DNA of 64,000 nt from Paulinella micropora (Eukaryota; Cercozoa; Imbricatea; Euglyphida). Under the pieces are notes generated by a model that did not search any database, was not told the origin of the DNA, and was given only the letters and a program-made list of their open reading frames with translations. The DNA is taken from positions 224,484 through 288,483 of the forward strand of contig BJOX01000192.1 in NCBI GenBank assembly GCA_009731375.1, in the 5' to 3' direction. Below, in pieces: positions 22,337-33,846 of this stretch (positions within the stretch are counted from its first letter, which is position 1; each line of letters starts with the position of its first letter). The translations under genes and the position numbers were made by a program.

Positions 22337-25300
22337 AGCAGCGTCCAACCTACAGCTGCAGCCATCACCGACAGCTCCAGCGGCGCGGCTAGGAAGTGCT
22401 TGAGGATTTTGCTCTACAAAGCCAACACCGTCCATGTTGGGACGAGCTTGATCGTGGTGATTGTACCTGATGACATTGATCACTGTTATTTTACGAGCGA
22501 AACCGTCACCGAGAGCTCAAGGGGCGTGGCTAGAAAGTGCTTGGGAATCTGTTGCACAAAGCCAGCACCGTTCAAGCTACAGCTGCCGCCGTCACCGACA
22601 GCTCGAGCAGCGTGGCTAGGAAGTGCCTGGGAAATTTGCTGCACCAAGCTAGAGCTGCCGCCATCTCCGACACGGTTTCCTGAGGCTCTTTTGTAGTAGG
22701 TTATTCTCAGAGTGCTTAGAATGAGTGGATATAGACCACTGCTTACAATAAGTAATATCTTTCTGATCTTAACCGACAAAAATTCATATGGTCTTTATTG
22801 TCTATGTTCAACTACTGCTCAGAGTCCTTTCTTTGTAACCCTACTGTTGGTGATCGGTTCTTCGCTCCAGACATGCTAAAAAAAAATCATGGGTGAGATC
22901 TTTACAGATTTTCAATTTTTTTTCAAAGCCAGCAGCGTCCAACCTACAGCTGCAGCCATCACCGACAGCTCCAGCGGCGCGGCTAGGAAGTGCTTGAGGA
23001 TTTTGCTCTACAAAGCCAACACCGTCCATGTTGGGACGAGCTTGATCGTGGTGATTGTACCTGATGACATTGATCACTGTTATTTTACGAGCGAAACCGT
23101 CACCGAGAGCTCAAGGGGCGTGGCTAGAAAGTGCTTGGGAATCTGTTGCACAAAGCCAGCACCGTTCAAGCTACAGCTGCCGCCGTCACCGACAGCTCGA
23201 GCAGCGTGGCTAGGAAGTGCCTGGGAAATTTGCTGCACCAAGCTAGAGCTGCCGCCATCTCCGACACGGTTTCCTGAGGCTCTTTTGTAGTAGGTTATTC
23301 TCAGAGTGCTTAGAATGAGTGGATATAGACCACTGCTTACAATAAGTAATATCTTTCTGATCTTAACCGACAAAAATTCATATGGTCTTTATTGTCTATG
23401 TTCAACTACTGCTCAGAGTCCTTTCTTTGTAACCCTACTGTTGGTGATCGGTTCTTCGCTCCAGACATGCTAAAAAAAAATCATGGGTGAGATCTTTACA
23501 GATTTTCAATTTTTTTTCAAAGCCAGCAGCGTCCAACCTACAGCTGCAGCCATCACCGACAGCTCCAGCGGCGCGGCTAGGAAGTGCTTGAGGATTTTGC
23601 TCTACAAAGCCAACACCGTCCATGTTGGGACGAGCTTGATCGTGGTGATTGTACCTGATGACATTGATCACTGTTATTTTACGAGCGAAACCGTCACCGA
23701 GAGCTCAAGGGGCGTGGCTAGAAAGTGCTTGGGAATCTGTTGCACAAAGCCAGCACCGTTCAAGCTACAGCTGCCGCCGTCACCGACAGCTCGAGCAGCG
23801 TGGCTAGGAAGTGCCTGGGAAATTTGCTGCACCAAGCTAGAGCTGCCGCCATCTCCGACACGGTTTCCTGAGGCTCTTTTGTAGTAGGTTATTCTCAGAG
23901 TGCTTAGAATGAGTGGATATAGACCACTGCTTACAATAAGTAATATCTTTCTGATCTTAACCGACAAAAATTCATATGGTCTTTATTGTCTATGTTCAAC
24001 TACTGCTCAGAGTCCTTTCTTTGTAACCCTACTGTTGGTGATCGGTTCTTCGCTCCAGACATGCTAAAAAAAAATCATGGGTGAGATCTTTACAGATTTT
24101 CAATTTTTTTTCAAAGCCAGCAGCGTCCAACCTACAGCTGCAGCCATCACCGACAGCTCCAGCGGCGCGGCTAGGAAGTGCTTGAGGATTTTGCTCTACA
24201 AAGCCAACACCGTCCATGTTGGGACGAGCTTGATCGTGGTGATTGTACCTGATGACATTGATCACTGTTATTTTACGAGCGAAACCGTCACCGAGAGCTC
24301 AAGGGGCGTGGCTAGAAAGTGCTTGGGAATCTGTTGCACAAAGCCAGCACCGTTCAAGCTACAGCTGCCGCCGTCACCGACAGCTCGAGCAGCGTGGCTA
24401 GGAAGTGCCTGGGAAATTTGCTGCACCAAGCTAGAGCTGCCGCCATCTCCGACACGGTTTCCTGAGGCTCTTTTGTAGTAGGTTATTCTCAGAGTGCTTA
24501 GAATGAGTGGATATAGACCACTGCTTACAATAAGTAATATCTTTCTGATCTTAACCGACAAAAATTCATATGGTCTTTATTGTCTATGTTCAACTACTGC
24601 TCAGAGTCCTTTCTTTGTAACCCTACTGTTGGTGATCGGTTCTTCGCTCCAGACATGCTAAAAAAAAATCATGGGTGAGATCTTTACAGATTTTCAATTT
24701 TTTTTCAAAGCCAGCAGCGTCCAACCTACAGCTGCAGCCATCACCGACAGCTCCAGCGGCGCGGCTAGGAAGTGCTTGAGGATTTTGCTCTACAAAGCCA
24801 ACACCGTCCATGTTGGGACGAGCTTGATCGTGGTGATTGTACCTGATGACATTGATCACTGTTATTTTACGAGCGAAACCGTCACCGAGAGCTCAAGGGG
24901 CGTGGCTAGAAAGTGCTTGGGAATCTGTTGCACAAAGCCAGCACCGTTCAAGCTACAGCTGCCGCCGTCACCGACAGCTCGAGCAGCGTGGCTAGGAAGT
25001 GCCTGGGAAATTTGCTGCACCAAGCTAGAGCTGCCGCCATCTCCGACACGGTTTCCTGAGGCTCTTTTGTAGTAGGTTATTCTCAGAGTGCTTAGAATGA
25101 GTGGATATAGACCACTGCTTACAATAAGTAATATCTTTCTGATCTTAACCGACAAAAATTCATATGGTCTTTATTGTCTATGTTCAACTACTGCTCAGAG
25201 TCCTTTCTTTGTAACCCTACTGTTGGTGATCGGTTCTTCGCTCCAGACATGCTAAAAAAAAATCATGGGTGAGATCTTTACAGATTTTCAATTTTTTTTC

Positions 25301-27662
25301 AAAGCCAGCAGCGTCCAACCTACAGCTGCAGCCATCACCGACAGCTCCAGCGGCGCGGCTAGGAAGTGCTTGAGGATTTTGCTCTACAAAGCCAACACCG
25401 TCCATGTTGGGACGAGCTTGATCGTGGTGATTGTACCTGATGACATTGATCACTGTTATTTTACGAGCGAAACCGTCACCGAGAGCTCAAGGGGCGTGGC
25501 TAGAAAGTGCTTGGGAATCTGTTGCACAAAGCCAGCACCGTTCAAGCTACAGCTGCCGCCGTCACCGACAGCTCGAGCAGCGTGGCTAGGAAGTGCCTGG
25601 GAAATTTGCTGCACCAAGCTAGAGCTGCCGCCATCTCCGACACGGTTTCCTGAGGCTCTTTTGTAGTAGGTTATTCTCAGAGTGCTTAGAATGAGTGGAT
25701 ATAGACCACTGCTTACAATAAGTAATATCTTTCTGATCTTAACCGACAAAAATTCATATGGTCTTTATTGTCTATGTTCAACTACTGCTCAGAGTCCTTT
25801 CTTTGTAACCCTACTGTTGGTGATCGGTTCTTCGCTCCAGACATGCTAAAAAAAAATCATGGGTGAGATCTTTACAGATTTTCAATTTTTTTTCAAAGCC
25901 AGCAGCGTCCAACCTACAGCTGCAGCCATCACCGACAGCTCCAGCGGCGCGGCTAGGAAGTGCTTGAGGATTTTGCTCTACAAAGCCAACACCGTCCATG
26001 TTGGGACGAGCTTGATCGTGGTGATTGTACCTGATGACATTGATCACTGTTATTTTACGAGCGAAACCGTCACCGAGAGCTCAAGGGGCGTGGCTAGAAA
26101 GTGCTTGGGAATCTGTTGCACAAAGCCAGCACCGTTCAAGCTACAGCTGCCGCCGTCACCGACAGCTCGAGCAGCGTGGCTAGGAAGTGCCTGGGAAATT
26201 TGCTGCACCAAGCTAGAGCTGCCGCCATCTCCGACACGGTTTCCTGAGGCTCTTTTGTAGTAGGTTATTCTCAGAGTGCTTAGAATGAGTGGATATAGAC
26301 CACTGCTTACAATAAGTAATATCTTTCTGATCTTAACCGACAAAAATTCATATGGTCTTTATTGTCTATGTTCAACTACTGCTCAGAGTCCTTTCTTTGT
26401 AACCCTACTGTTGGTGATCGGTTCTTCGCTCCAGACATGCTAAAAAAAAATCATGGGTGAGATCTTTACAGATTTTCAATTTTTTTTCAAAGCCAGCAGC
26501 GTCCAACCTACAGCTGCAGCCATCACCGACAGCTCCAGCGGCGCGGCTAGGAAGTGCTTGAGGATTTTGCTCTACAAAGCCAACACCGTCCATGTTGGGA
26601 CGAGCTTGATCGTGGTGATTGTACCTGATGACATTGATCACTGTTATTTTACGAGCGAAACCGTCACCGAGAGCTCAAGGGGCGTGGCTAGAAAGTGCTT
26701 GGGAATCTGTTGCACAAAGCCAGCACCGTTCAAGCTACAGCTGCCGCCGTCACCGACAGCTCGAGCAGCGTGGCTAGGAAGTGCCTGGGAAATTTGCTGC
26801 ACCAAGCTAGAGCTGCCGCCATCTCCGACACGGTTTCCTGAGGCTCTTTTGTAGTAGGTTATTCTCAGAGTGCTTAGAATGAGTGGATATAGACCACTGC
26901 TTACAATAAGTAATATCTTTCTGATCTTAACCGACAAAAATTCATATGGTCTTTATTGTCTATGTTCAACTACTGCTCAGAGTCCTTTCTTTGTAACCCT
27001 ACTGTTGGTGATCGGTTCTTCGCTCCAGACATGCTAAAAAAAAATCATGGGTGAGATCTTTACAGATTTTCAATTTTTTTTCAAAGCCAGCAGCGTCCAA
27101 CCTACAGCTGCAGCCATCACCGACAGCTCCAGCGGCGCGGCTAGGAAGTGCTTGAGGATTTTGCTCTACAAAGCCAACACCGTCCATGTTGGGACGAGCT
27201 TGATCGTGGTGATTGTACCTGATGACATTGATCACTGTTATTTTACGAGCGAAACCGTCACCGAGAGCTCAAGGGGCGTGGCTAGAAAGTGCTTGGGAAT
27301 CTGTTGCACAAAGCCAGCACCGTTCAAGCTACAGCTGCCGCCGTCACCGACAGCTCGAGCAGCGTGGCTAGGAAGTGCCTGGGAAATTTGCTGCACCAAG
27401 CTAGAGCTGCCGCCATCTCCGACAGCTCCAGCGGCGCGGCTAGGAAGTGTTTGGGCATGTTGCTCTACAAAGCAAACACAGAGAGCTCCAGCGGCATGGC
27501 TAGGAAGTGCTTGGAAATTTGCTGCACCGAGCCAACACAAGTGGTGTGGCTAGGAGGTTGTTGGGCAATTGCTGCACGGCGCGGAGTAGGTCCATCGTCA
27601 CCTAAAAAACTTCATACTTCCTACCTGTTTGCTATTAACATAAGTGTGCTGTCACTGAACAG
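22337..27662. repeat. 594-bp satellite array, second block (last intron)
   Basis: A partial unit (22337-22675) is followed by full units starting at 22676, 23270, 23864, 24458, 25052, 25646, 26240 and 26834. The last one runs into the same divergent tail as the first block (from about 27422). The units look identical over long stretches, which implies recent homogenisation or amplification. The tail differs from the first block by one base in an A run (five A near 17980, six near 27604). The block ends at the acceptor CACTGAACAG (27653-27662) of the next exon, so the array is intronic. Confidence 0.93.
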
Positions 27663-27998
27663 GAACAGCAACGGCGACGCGATGAAGCACGCAGACGCAT
27701 GATGAGGGAAGCGATGGAGGAACTCAGCAAAGCTGATGAGGCAGGTCCGGGTGTAAGACTTACGTTCACCCTGGATGCAATGCAAGCTCGACTGGTCCAC
27801 GCGGTGTTAAAAAGTGTGTACAATCCAGGTGGCTCTCTAACAGTAGGGAGTGATGAGGAGAAAATTGAGCTAGCAAGGGATACGGTGAGAGAAGAGGACG
27901 AGACAGGAAATGATGAAAAAGAAAACAAACAAGAGAAACCACCAAGAAAAGAAAACAAGAAACGAAAAAAGATACGTCATGGCAGTAAAGACAAGTGA
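27663..27998 (+). CDS. Last exon of a host gene, charged coiled-coil C-terminus
   Basis: The exon starts after the AG at 27661-27662 and is open for 111 codons to a TGA at 27996-27998. It begins EQEQQRRRDEARRRMMREAM, continues through a helical segment (LDAMQARLVHAVLKSVYN near residue 38) and ends in a Lys/Glu-rich tail with NKKRKKIRHGSKDK, which could be a nuclear localisation signal. The upstream exons are not visible because the satellite fills the intron. I do not recognise the family. The amino-acid pattern is consistent with a coiled coil followed by a disordered tail. Confidence 0.6.
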   Translation, partial: EQQRRRDEARRRMMREAMEELSKADEAGPGVRLTFTLDAMQARLVHAVLKSVYNPGGSLTVGSDEEKIELARDTVREEDETGNDEKENKQEKPPRKENKKRKKIRHGSKDK

Positions 27999-28316
27999 AT
28001 GATAGCGATTGGCGTTGGGGTGGGGAGGGGGGGGGATCGAAAGGGAACTGAGATGACGGCAAAAAGTACACACAATCAACAGGCGAAGAAAAATACAAGA
28101 AATACAAGGACATATTGGATTGCTCATATTTAAACAGAGATTTGGAGGTGTTCGAGGATGGATTTTGCCATATTGATGCACTGGGCTGTCCTAGAATGCT
28201 TAGAGGAGAGAGTTGGGAGAAAGTACTAAGGAAGGGCAAGGAGTATAAGCGTTTGCTGAGTTTTCAATGTAAGGAATTACTAAATAAAAACGCTTTGCTT
28301 GCAAAACCTGGAAATA
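27999..28316. other. Intergenic, no supported gene
   Basis: This stretch contains a G run (28020-28034). A 75-codon plus frame at 28115-28342 has no start context, splice support or recognisable domain, so I do not call it a gene. Confidence 0.5.
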
Positions 28317-28456
28317 TAGATGATGGGATCATCAATAGATGATAGGATCATCAATAGATGATGGCATCATCAATAGATGATGGCATCATCAATAGATGAT
28401 AGCATCATCAATAGATAATAGGATCATCAATTGATGATGCCATCATCTATTGATGA
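28317..28456. repeat. 19-bp palindromic minisatellite
   Basis: About seven units of ATAGATGATGGCATCATCA with small variants. Each unit holds an inverted repeat GATGAT-N3-ATCATC, so the array can form a row of small hairpins. The last units drift (TTGATGATGCCATCATC). Confidence 0.85.
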
Positions 28457-28849
28457 CGATTTAATATACAACCCGATCACATATTAGATGACCGGATCGT
28501 CAATAGTACAGGATATAATACAAGCTAGCAAGCCAAGTATAAAGATTTTGAAAATTAATAGGAGTAGTGTGGCAATGAAAGATTTTAATGTATTTCAACT
28601 TTTTTAAACAAAAAAATTTAAAAAAATTGAATTTCTAGCCGTTACAACTGTTTTCGACCGTTAGCTATATCTTGGCTAGATAGTGGTTTGGGCTTGCCTG
28701 AGCTTGGTTTTTCTTTGTTTTTATGTTGTTTTACATCAAAATCAACGTAATTATATTTAGTTTATTAAATTCTAATAATATTACTTCAAATTCAAATTCA
28801 CATTCAAATTCAAATATGACTAGAAATTTTCAAGTTGGTGACTGGTGGC
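28457..28849. other. AT-rich intergenic sequence
   Basis: AT-rich, with a short ATTCAA repeat near 28783-28815. I see no gene. Confidence 0.5.
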
Positions 28850-29540
28850 AGCCACTCACTTATAGTAGTTATACATACTCACCGACTACTTGAACTATGC
28901 ATGAAATTATATTAATACTAGTCTGTTTAGCATATTTATAATGTTTTTGAAGCATAAAACCGGTGCGGAAGCTTAGAGTTCAGTGTGAGTGACAGTGTTT
29001 TACAGTAGTCACTGTGACACTCAGCATACTTGCCACTCACTTGTAATCGTTATACATACTCACTGCCTACTTGAAGTATGCATGAAATTATATTAATACT
29101 AGTTTGTTTAGCATATTTATAATGTTTTTGAAGCATAAAACCGGTGCGGAAGCTTAGAGTTCAGTGTGAGTGACAGTGTTTTACACTAGCCACTGTGACA
29201 CTCAGAATACAATATTACTTGCCACTCACTTGTACTGATTCGTTATACATACTCACTGGCGCCTACTTGAAGTATGCATGAAATCATATTAATACTAGTT
29301 TGTTTAGCATATTTATAATGTTTTTGAAGCATAAAACCGGTGCGGAAGCTTATATTTCAGAGTGTTTTACACTAGATGGTCTGAGTCACTGTGACACTCA
29401 GAATACTTGCCACTCACTTGTATTCGTTATACATACTCACTGCGGCCTACTTGAAGTATGCATGAGATTATATTAATACTAGCTTTTTCAGCATATTTAT
29501 AATGTTTTTGAAGCATAAAACCGGTGCGGAAGCTTAGAAA
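28850..29540. repeat. Four-copy tandem repeat, unit about 180-190 bp
   Basis: Copies begin with GCCACTCACTT at about 28850, 29032, 29221 and 29409. Each carries TTATACATACTCAC, CTACTTGAA[C/G]TATGCATGA, TTAATACTAG and a highly conserved AAGCATAAAACCGGTGCGGAAGCTTA block. Divergence and small indels (CTGATTC, GCG insertions) show that this is older than the 594-bp array. No coding frame spans a unit. Confidence 0.88.
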
Positions 29541-29812
29541 TGACGTTTATGCGCCTAGTAATAAAACAGTTACTACTTAGTCACAAGTATTAGTGTCAGT
29601 GACTGAAATACATACAACTTACATCTGAATGTTTGGAAAATTCATGAATAGAATAAAAATTCAAAATCTTATAATACAAATGTTTTACAATTTGTCATAA
29701 ATTAATTAGACTTAAAATGTTTTAATATTAATCATACTTGTAGCATGAACGAAATGTAGCTACATCTTCATGCCTCCTCCTCCTCTTACTCCTCCTGTTC
29801 CTCCTCCTCCTC
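29541..29812. other. Intergenic sequence with a CTC-rich tract
   Basis: AT-rich sequence, then a CTCCTC-rich tract at 29773-29815. The tract lies just beyond the stop codon of the minus-strand gene that follows, and on that strand it reads as Glu codons interrupted by stops. Confidence 0.5.
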
Positions 29813-30530
29813 TTACTCCGCTGGAGTAAAATTCACCCAGAGCTTCATAGCTGCTGGTAACATATCATACCCCTTGAGGTGGCCGGACATCTCCAAGCCT
29901 GATTGCTTTGCCACTTGCCTTGAGATGTCCGCTGGTAGGTTGCGCGGTTGCCAACAAAGATGACCACCTGCACATGTGGGCTGATTGTGAACACTTGCCT
30001 GATTGTGTCACGTTTACTGTCCAAGTAGTCTGTCAGCATCAAGTTGATGAATGCGTGGTACAGGCTGGAGTTTGCCAAGACTTCGCTTGCTCGCACACGA
30101 GATGTCAATTTCAGCGTGTTGATATCCAATCCTTCGATTTCTTGCTGGTCATACTCCTCTTCCTGTTGTTTCATCCATCTAGGAAATTCGGCGAGATCTG
30201 TCTTGAGATCATGAGGATCAACACACAGTGCCATGAACTTGATGTTGTCTGGTGTACCAAGCGTCAAGCACTTGTGCATTATCTGATCGAACATAGTTAC
30301 GACAGACATCTCGCCTGTTAGGTTAGCGCATAGGACATGACATCTATGCCAATAGCTCCTGTTACATCAGGAATCCGTAGGCCTGACCATTTCTTGTCCA
30401 CATCCTTATCTGCCTTTACATATTTGTAGAAAAACTTGTGCAAGTTGGAGTGCCTGGGTAAGATGTGCAGCGGATGCTTTGTTTCGTTGAAAAGAAAATC
30501 CGACCAGAATGACAGAATCAGATCCAACAC
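29813..30530 (-). pseudogene. Unrecognised minus-strand gene, at least two frameshifts
   Basis: Three frames together look like one protein of about 235 residues. 30530-30318 holds KHPLHILPRHSNLHKFFYKY and KKWSGLRIPDVTGAIG. 30309 to about 29960 holds MSVVTMFDQIMHKCLTLGTP and LYHAFINLMLTDYLDSKRDT. A third frame ends with LPAAMKLWVNFTPAE and a TAA at 29815-29813. Content is helical and charged, without catalytic motifs I know. It lies head to head with the plus-strand gene at 30.56 kb. The shifts may be assembly errors, since neighbouring genes show the same kind of break. Confidence 0.5.
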
Positions 30531-30558
30531 ACCACCTTCGCACAGTTTTTTTTGCTTC

Positions 30559-30720
30559 CTCTAACTTGTTACGAGCACTTGTGGCTGGCGAGCAAAATTC
30601 GCACCTGGGACTTAGGCAAAGTTCGGATGGTAAAAGGTGACCTAATCAAGGAAGCAGCAAAGCTGCTCATTCGCGATTGCGAGAAGTTGGCTGGTACAAT
30701 CCGAGCAGCTAAATATTCAG
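30559..30720 (+). CDS. Exon a of an unrecognised multi-exon gene
   Basis: Open frame ending AAKYSG with a GT donor at 30721. Joined to the next exon at 30831, the Gly codon is split G|GT and the frame is kept, which strongly supports the intron. The 5' limit is approximate; an earlier exon probably exists. It reads KIRTWDLGKVRMVKGDL and LLIRDCEKLAGTIRAAKY, a helical, charged sequence of unknown family. Confidence 0.6.
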
Positions 30721-30830
30721 GTTAGCTACCAAAAATCCATCCTGCTTTTTGTAAACATGCTTGCAGATATTGACAGTCTGTCTACTTTTGTGTTGTATCC
30801 AAGCGTCTCTGTTTGTATGTGTGCATCTAG

Positions 30831-30985
30831 GTGTGTTACAAAACACTGACTTCCTGACAGAGTTGCTGTTTATCACCTGTAAGGAAACAGGAAATATGGC
30901 GGTCAGATTGGCTGAGTACCTAGCTGAACGGGCCATGCGGAATAGAAAGAACAAGGACATAACCGCTGCGGAGATCAAAATCTGG
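30831..30985 (+). CDS. Exon b of the same gene
   Basis: Acceptor CATCTAG at 30824-30830, donor GTACAT at 30986. It codes for NTDFLTELLFITCKETGNM and LAEYLAERAMRNRKNKDI, amphipathic helices. The frame runs in phase from exon a and ends in phase 0. Confidence 0.65.
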
Positions 30986-31101
30986 GTACATATATACATT
31001 ACACTAGACACGTGCACCTAAAAAATATATACTGCGCATGTATATGTGCGCTTGCTTCTTAGTGAACGAGTGACTGATGTGATGTCTAGTACTTACTTTA
31101 G

Positions 31102-31338
31102 GTAGCAAAGTTTGTTCATTCCTTGGTGTTTCGCCTACACAATCATGCAAACGTGTGGCCTTCACTTGTGTCGCTCGTGATGAGGTTCTCAAACGGCTGG
31201 ACTGCAAGAGCTCGCTTGATACATCGACGGACTGAAGCTGTTAGCACTCGCACAAACTACAGGATTACGGATGCGATGCTTAAGTCTTGGATAACAGACG
31301 ATCTCATGCAAATGTATCACCCGGCGCTACACTATCGT
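31102..31338 (+). CDS. Exon c of the same gene
   Basis: Acceptor TTTAG before 31102, donor GTAAGT at 31339 (a consensus donor). Reads VAKFVHSLVFRLHNHANVWP and later LKSWITDDLMQMYHPALHYR. It joins exon b in phase 0. The join to exon d as drawn loses the frame, so either another acceptor is used or one base is wrong near the C run at 31510-31532. Confidence 0.6.
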
Positions 31339-31538
31339 GTAAGTATCTCTCTCTATCTCTCTTCCTCTTTCTTCCTTTCTAGATGTTTTCCTAAGTGGTC
31401 ACTACTAATTTAAATTGGGTCGAGGCCAGGGAGGGAGGGGGGGGGGGGTTGCGTGTTTGTGTCAAGTACATGTAAAATTATGACATTGTGTATGAATATG
31501 TACACAAACAATCCCCCCCCACCCCCCCCCCTTTATAG

Positions 31539-31849
31539 CAACTGACAACATAAACTTCGACGCCAATCCTGAGCTCTGGGCAGGCAACGACGCAAAGAGC
31601 AAGGGAAGGACCGCATCTGCTGTGTCAGCGCAGGTGATCATCAAGCTTCGTCCGGACGCTACCAATGAGCACAAGAAGCTAGTGCATGACTACAAGAATG
31701 CGAGGTGCCGCCACCAGAACATTAAGTCTCTTATGGATGACGTGAAGAGGCCGCTGCAGAGCAAAAGTCAACAAGCACAGCTGCAAGAGCTGCAAGCAGA
31801 GCTGAACAACTGGAACAACGTGATTCGCAGGGTGCACAAGAAGATAACG
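31539..31849 (+). CDS. Exon d of the same gene
   Basis: Follows CTTTATAG. Codes for DNINFDANPELWAGNDAKSK, then a Lys/Gln-rich coiled-coil segment (SKSQQAQLQELQAELNNW). Donor GTATGC at 31850; the frame continues in phase 0 into exon e across a GT-repeat intron (31850-31955). Confidence 0.6.
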
Positions 31850-31955
31850 GTATGCATAACTTGTCCATACAGAAATATTAGTAAGTGCTGACACTGTGTG
31901 CACGCGTGTGTGTGTGTGTGTGTGTGTGTGTTTATGTGTGCGTCTACATTTATAG

Positions 31956-33075
31956 GACATTGTACCTAAATGGAAAGAGCTTGATAACGACTGCCATGGC
32001 AAACTACCAGTGGGCCTCCAAGATCCTGTCAACATATACCCGTCAGAAAAAACCTATTTTGACCAGCTTAGAATGGTTCTGATTGACTTGGGCTTGGACA
32101 GATTGAAACAGCGACTTGAAAGTGGTGTGTTTGAATCAGACCTGATGTCGGCGCTGAAGCAGAAGTGGCGACAAGTGCTCAAACGAGATGAGCGGCAAAA
32201 TCCAGATAAGACTGTCTTCTTGCCTATCATAGTGCAGAAGCTGGATCGTTCCTCCTTGGACGCCATAGCAGATACCTTCCTACGCTTAACTACCTGGCAG
32301 GACCGCGAGTGCGGTCTGGGCTATCTGTGGGTGGTTATGGACGAAGGTGCATGGCGCCCTTGGAAATTGAACGCTGTAGAAAGCACACAGAGGAAGCGTT
32401 TTGGTAAATACAACAAGCTCTTGGCTACTACTGGACCTCTCCATACTAGTTTTTTCCAAGAAAGGGGTACTGCTGACCTGGGCCTGCAATCACTGGCTGC
32501 GCAAATCATGAGTGAGAAACAGGCTGAGAAGACTACCGGCAAGAAGGGCATACACCGAACTGTCCTCGGCACTTTCATCGTCGTCTTTGAGGCTCTACTA
32601 GATCATTTTGTGGGATTGCAAGCTCTGCAGGATCGCGGGATACCTCTGCATGCGCTCACAGATCAAAAATAGACGACCGCAACAAACAAGCATTCGCCGC
32701 TATCATCGAGAAAATCCGGCTTGACAAACCTACATGGCGAGGCCAACTGGAGCAAAAGCATGGCGCCCGTGACCCAACAATGAAGTCTTTCTTGCGCTTG
32801 CTGTGGGATTTCATACCTGCTCTGCTAGCTATCATCCTATCCTAGTACAGAACTCCTTGTGGGGACTTCAAACTTTTCCTGGCGGCTAACAAGATGTTGA
32901 CTCCTATCAATCTGATGCTGAATCACTTCAAGTATGGGGAAGTGCAGCTGTTTCTTACCAGTGATATCACCAAGTGGCCGTCTTTGGCTCAACGGCTGTG
33001 GGTGAACTCCGGATGTGTGACTCCCTCCAAGCAAGGCTGGGACAGTCTAGCGATAGACGAGAGCATGGAAGAAGG
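31956..33075 (+). CDS. Exon e of the same gene, with two stops
   Basis: Acceptor TTTATAG, donor GTAAGG at 33076. The first 239 codons (DIVPKWKELDNDCHGKLPVG through GIHRTVLGTFIVVFEALLDH) end at a TAG near 32670. An adjacent frame then carries on (FAAIIEKIRLDKPTWRGQLE), has a TAG near 32834, and continues through KLFLAANKMLTPINLMLNHF to the donor. The end phase fits the next exon perfectly. Family unknown. The breaks make this either a decaying copy or an error-rich contig. Confidence 0.5.
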
Positions 33076-33191
33076 GTAAGGCACCTAATCTAACGTACAG
33101 TAATGATAATGGTGACAGTGTGTGTGTGTTATAATATATATATACATATATATATATATATGCATGTGTGTGTGTGTGATGTATGATGCAG

Positions 33192-33719
33192 GCAATGCTC
33201 CCTGAAGATCTGTACTCAACGCGCTGTGCAAAAGGACATTATGAAGTCTGCTGACCTGCTGAACCTCATGATGCCAAAGGTCGAAGCCTTCATCGCCGCA
33301 CTGGAGAATCCACACCGCCTAGGTAAGAAGAGGCGGCATGGCAACAGGAGAACAAACAGACACGTGCTAACTTTGCTACGTTTTTTGAACAAACAAGAAG
33401 TTGGCATGTTTTATCGGGCAAAGATGTGGTGCATAGGCAAGGCTGGCTTTCTACCATTGCGAGTTGCACAGCAAATGGATTTCGATGTGATGGAGCAGAA
33501 AGGATTGCAAGCTATGAAGTTTATGCGTGATGCCTTGCCAAGTCATGATTGGAATATCTTGAAAATGTCCACAGTTCACAAAGAAATAGCTAAACAAAAT
33601 ATCACTACCCGCATTCTCACCCTAACTATTCACGACAAACCCAAGACCCCGCACGCACTGGAGAAGTTGTGGCGGGCTGCATTAGAAGCAGGAAGCAAGT
33701 CTGATAAAATGCTGACCAG
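33192..33719 (+). CDS. Exon f (probably two exons) of the same gene
   Basis: Acceptor GATGCAG before 33192, after an AT/GT microsatellite intron. GG|G joins the exons in phase. Reads CSLKICTQRAVQKDIMKSAD and then KAGFLPLRVAQQMDFDVMEQ. A GTAAGA donor at 33323 and an AG at about 33396-33397 allow a small intron that also keeps the frame; without splicing the frame is open as well. The last bases, ACCAG|GTCTTG, suggest a donor at 33720, so further exons may lie beyond the repeats. Confidence 0.55.
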
Positions 33720-33846
33720 GTCTTGTATGAACGTCTCTCTCTCTCTCTCTCTCTAGATCTCTCTTTCTCTCTCCTTCTCTCTCTCTCTCTCTATATATAT
33801 ATGCATATATATATATATATGTGTCTGTGTGTGTGTGTGTGTGTGA
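33720..33846. repeat. CT, TA and GT microsatellites in intergenic or intron sequence
   Basis: Runs of CTCTCT (33735-33790), TATATA (33791-33820) and GTGTGT (33826-33843). Noncoding. Confidence 0.9.

Noticed and set aside
16021-27600. 594-bp direct repeats as a CRISPR array or as a tandem gene family
   Set aside because: The unit is far too long and has no repeat/spacer alternation; the repeated frames on both strands follow from a period divisible by three and show no protein-like conservation.
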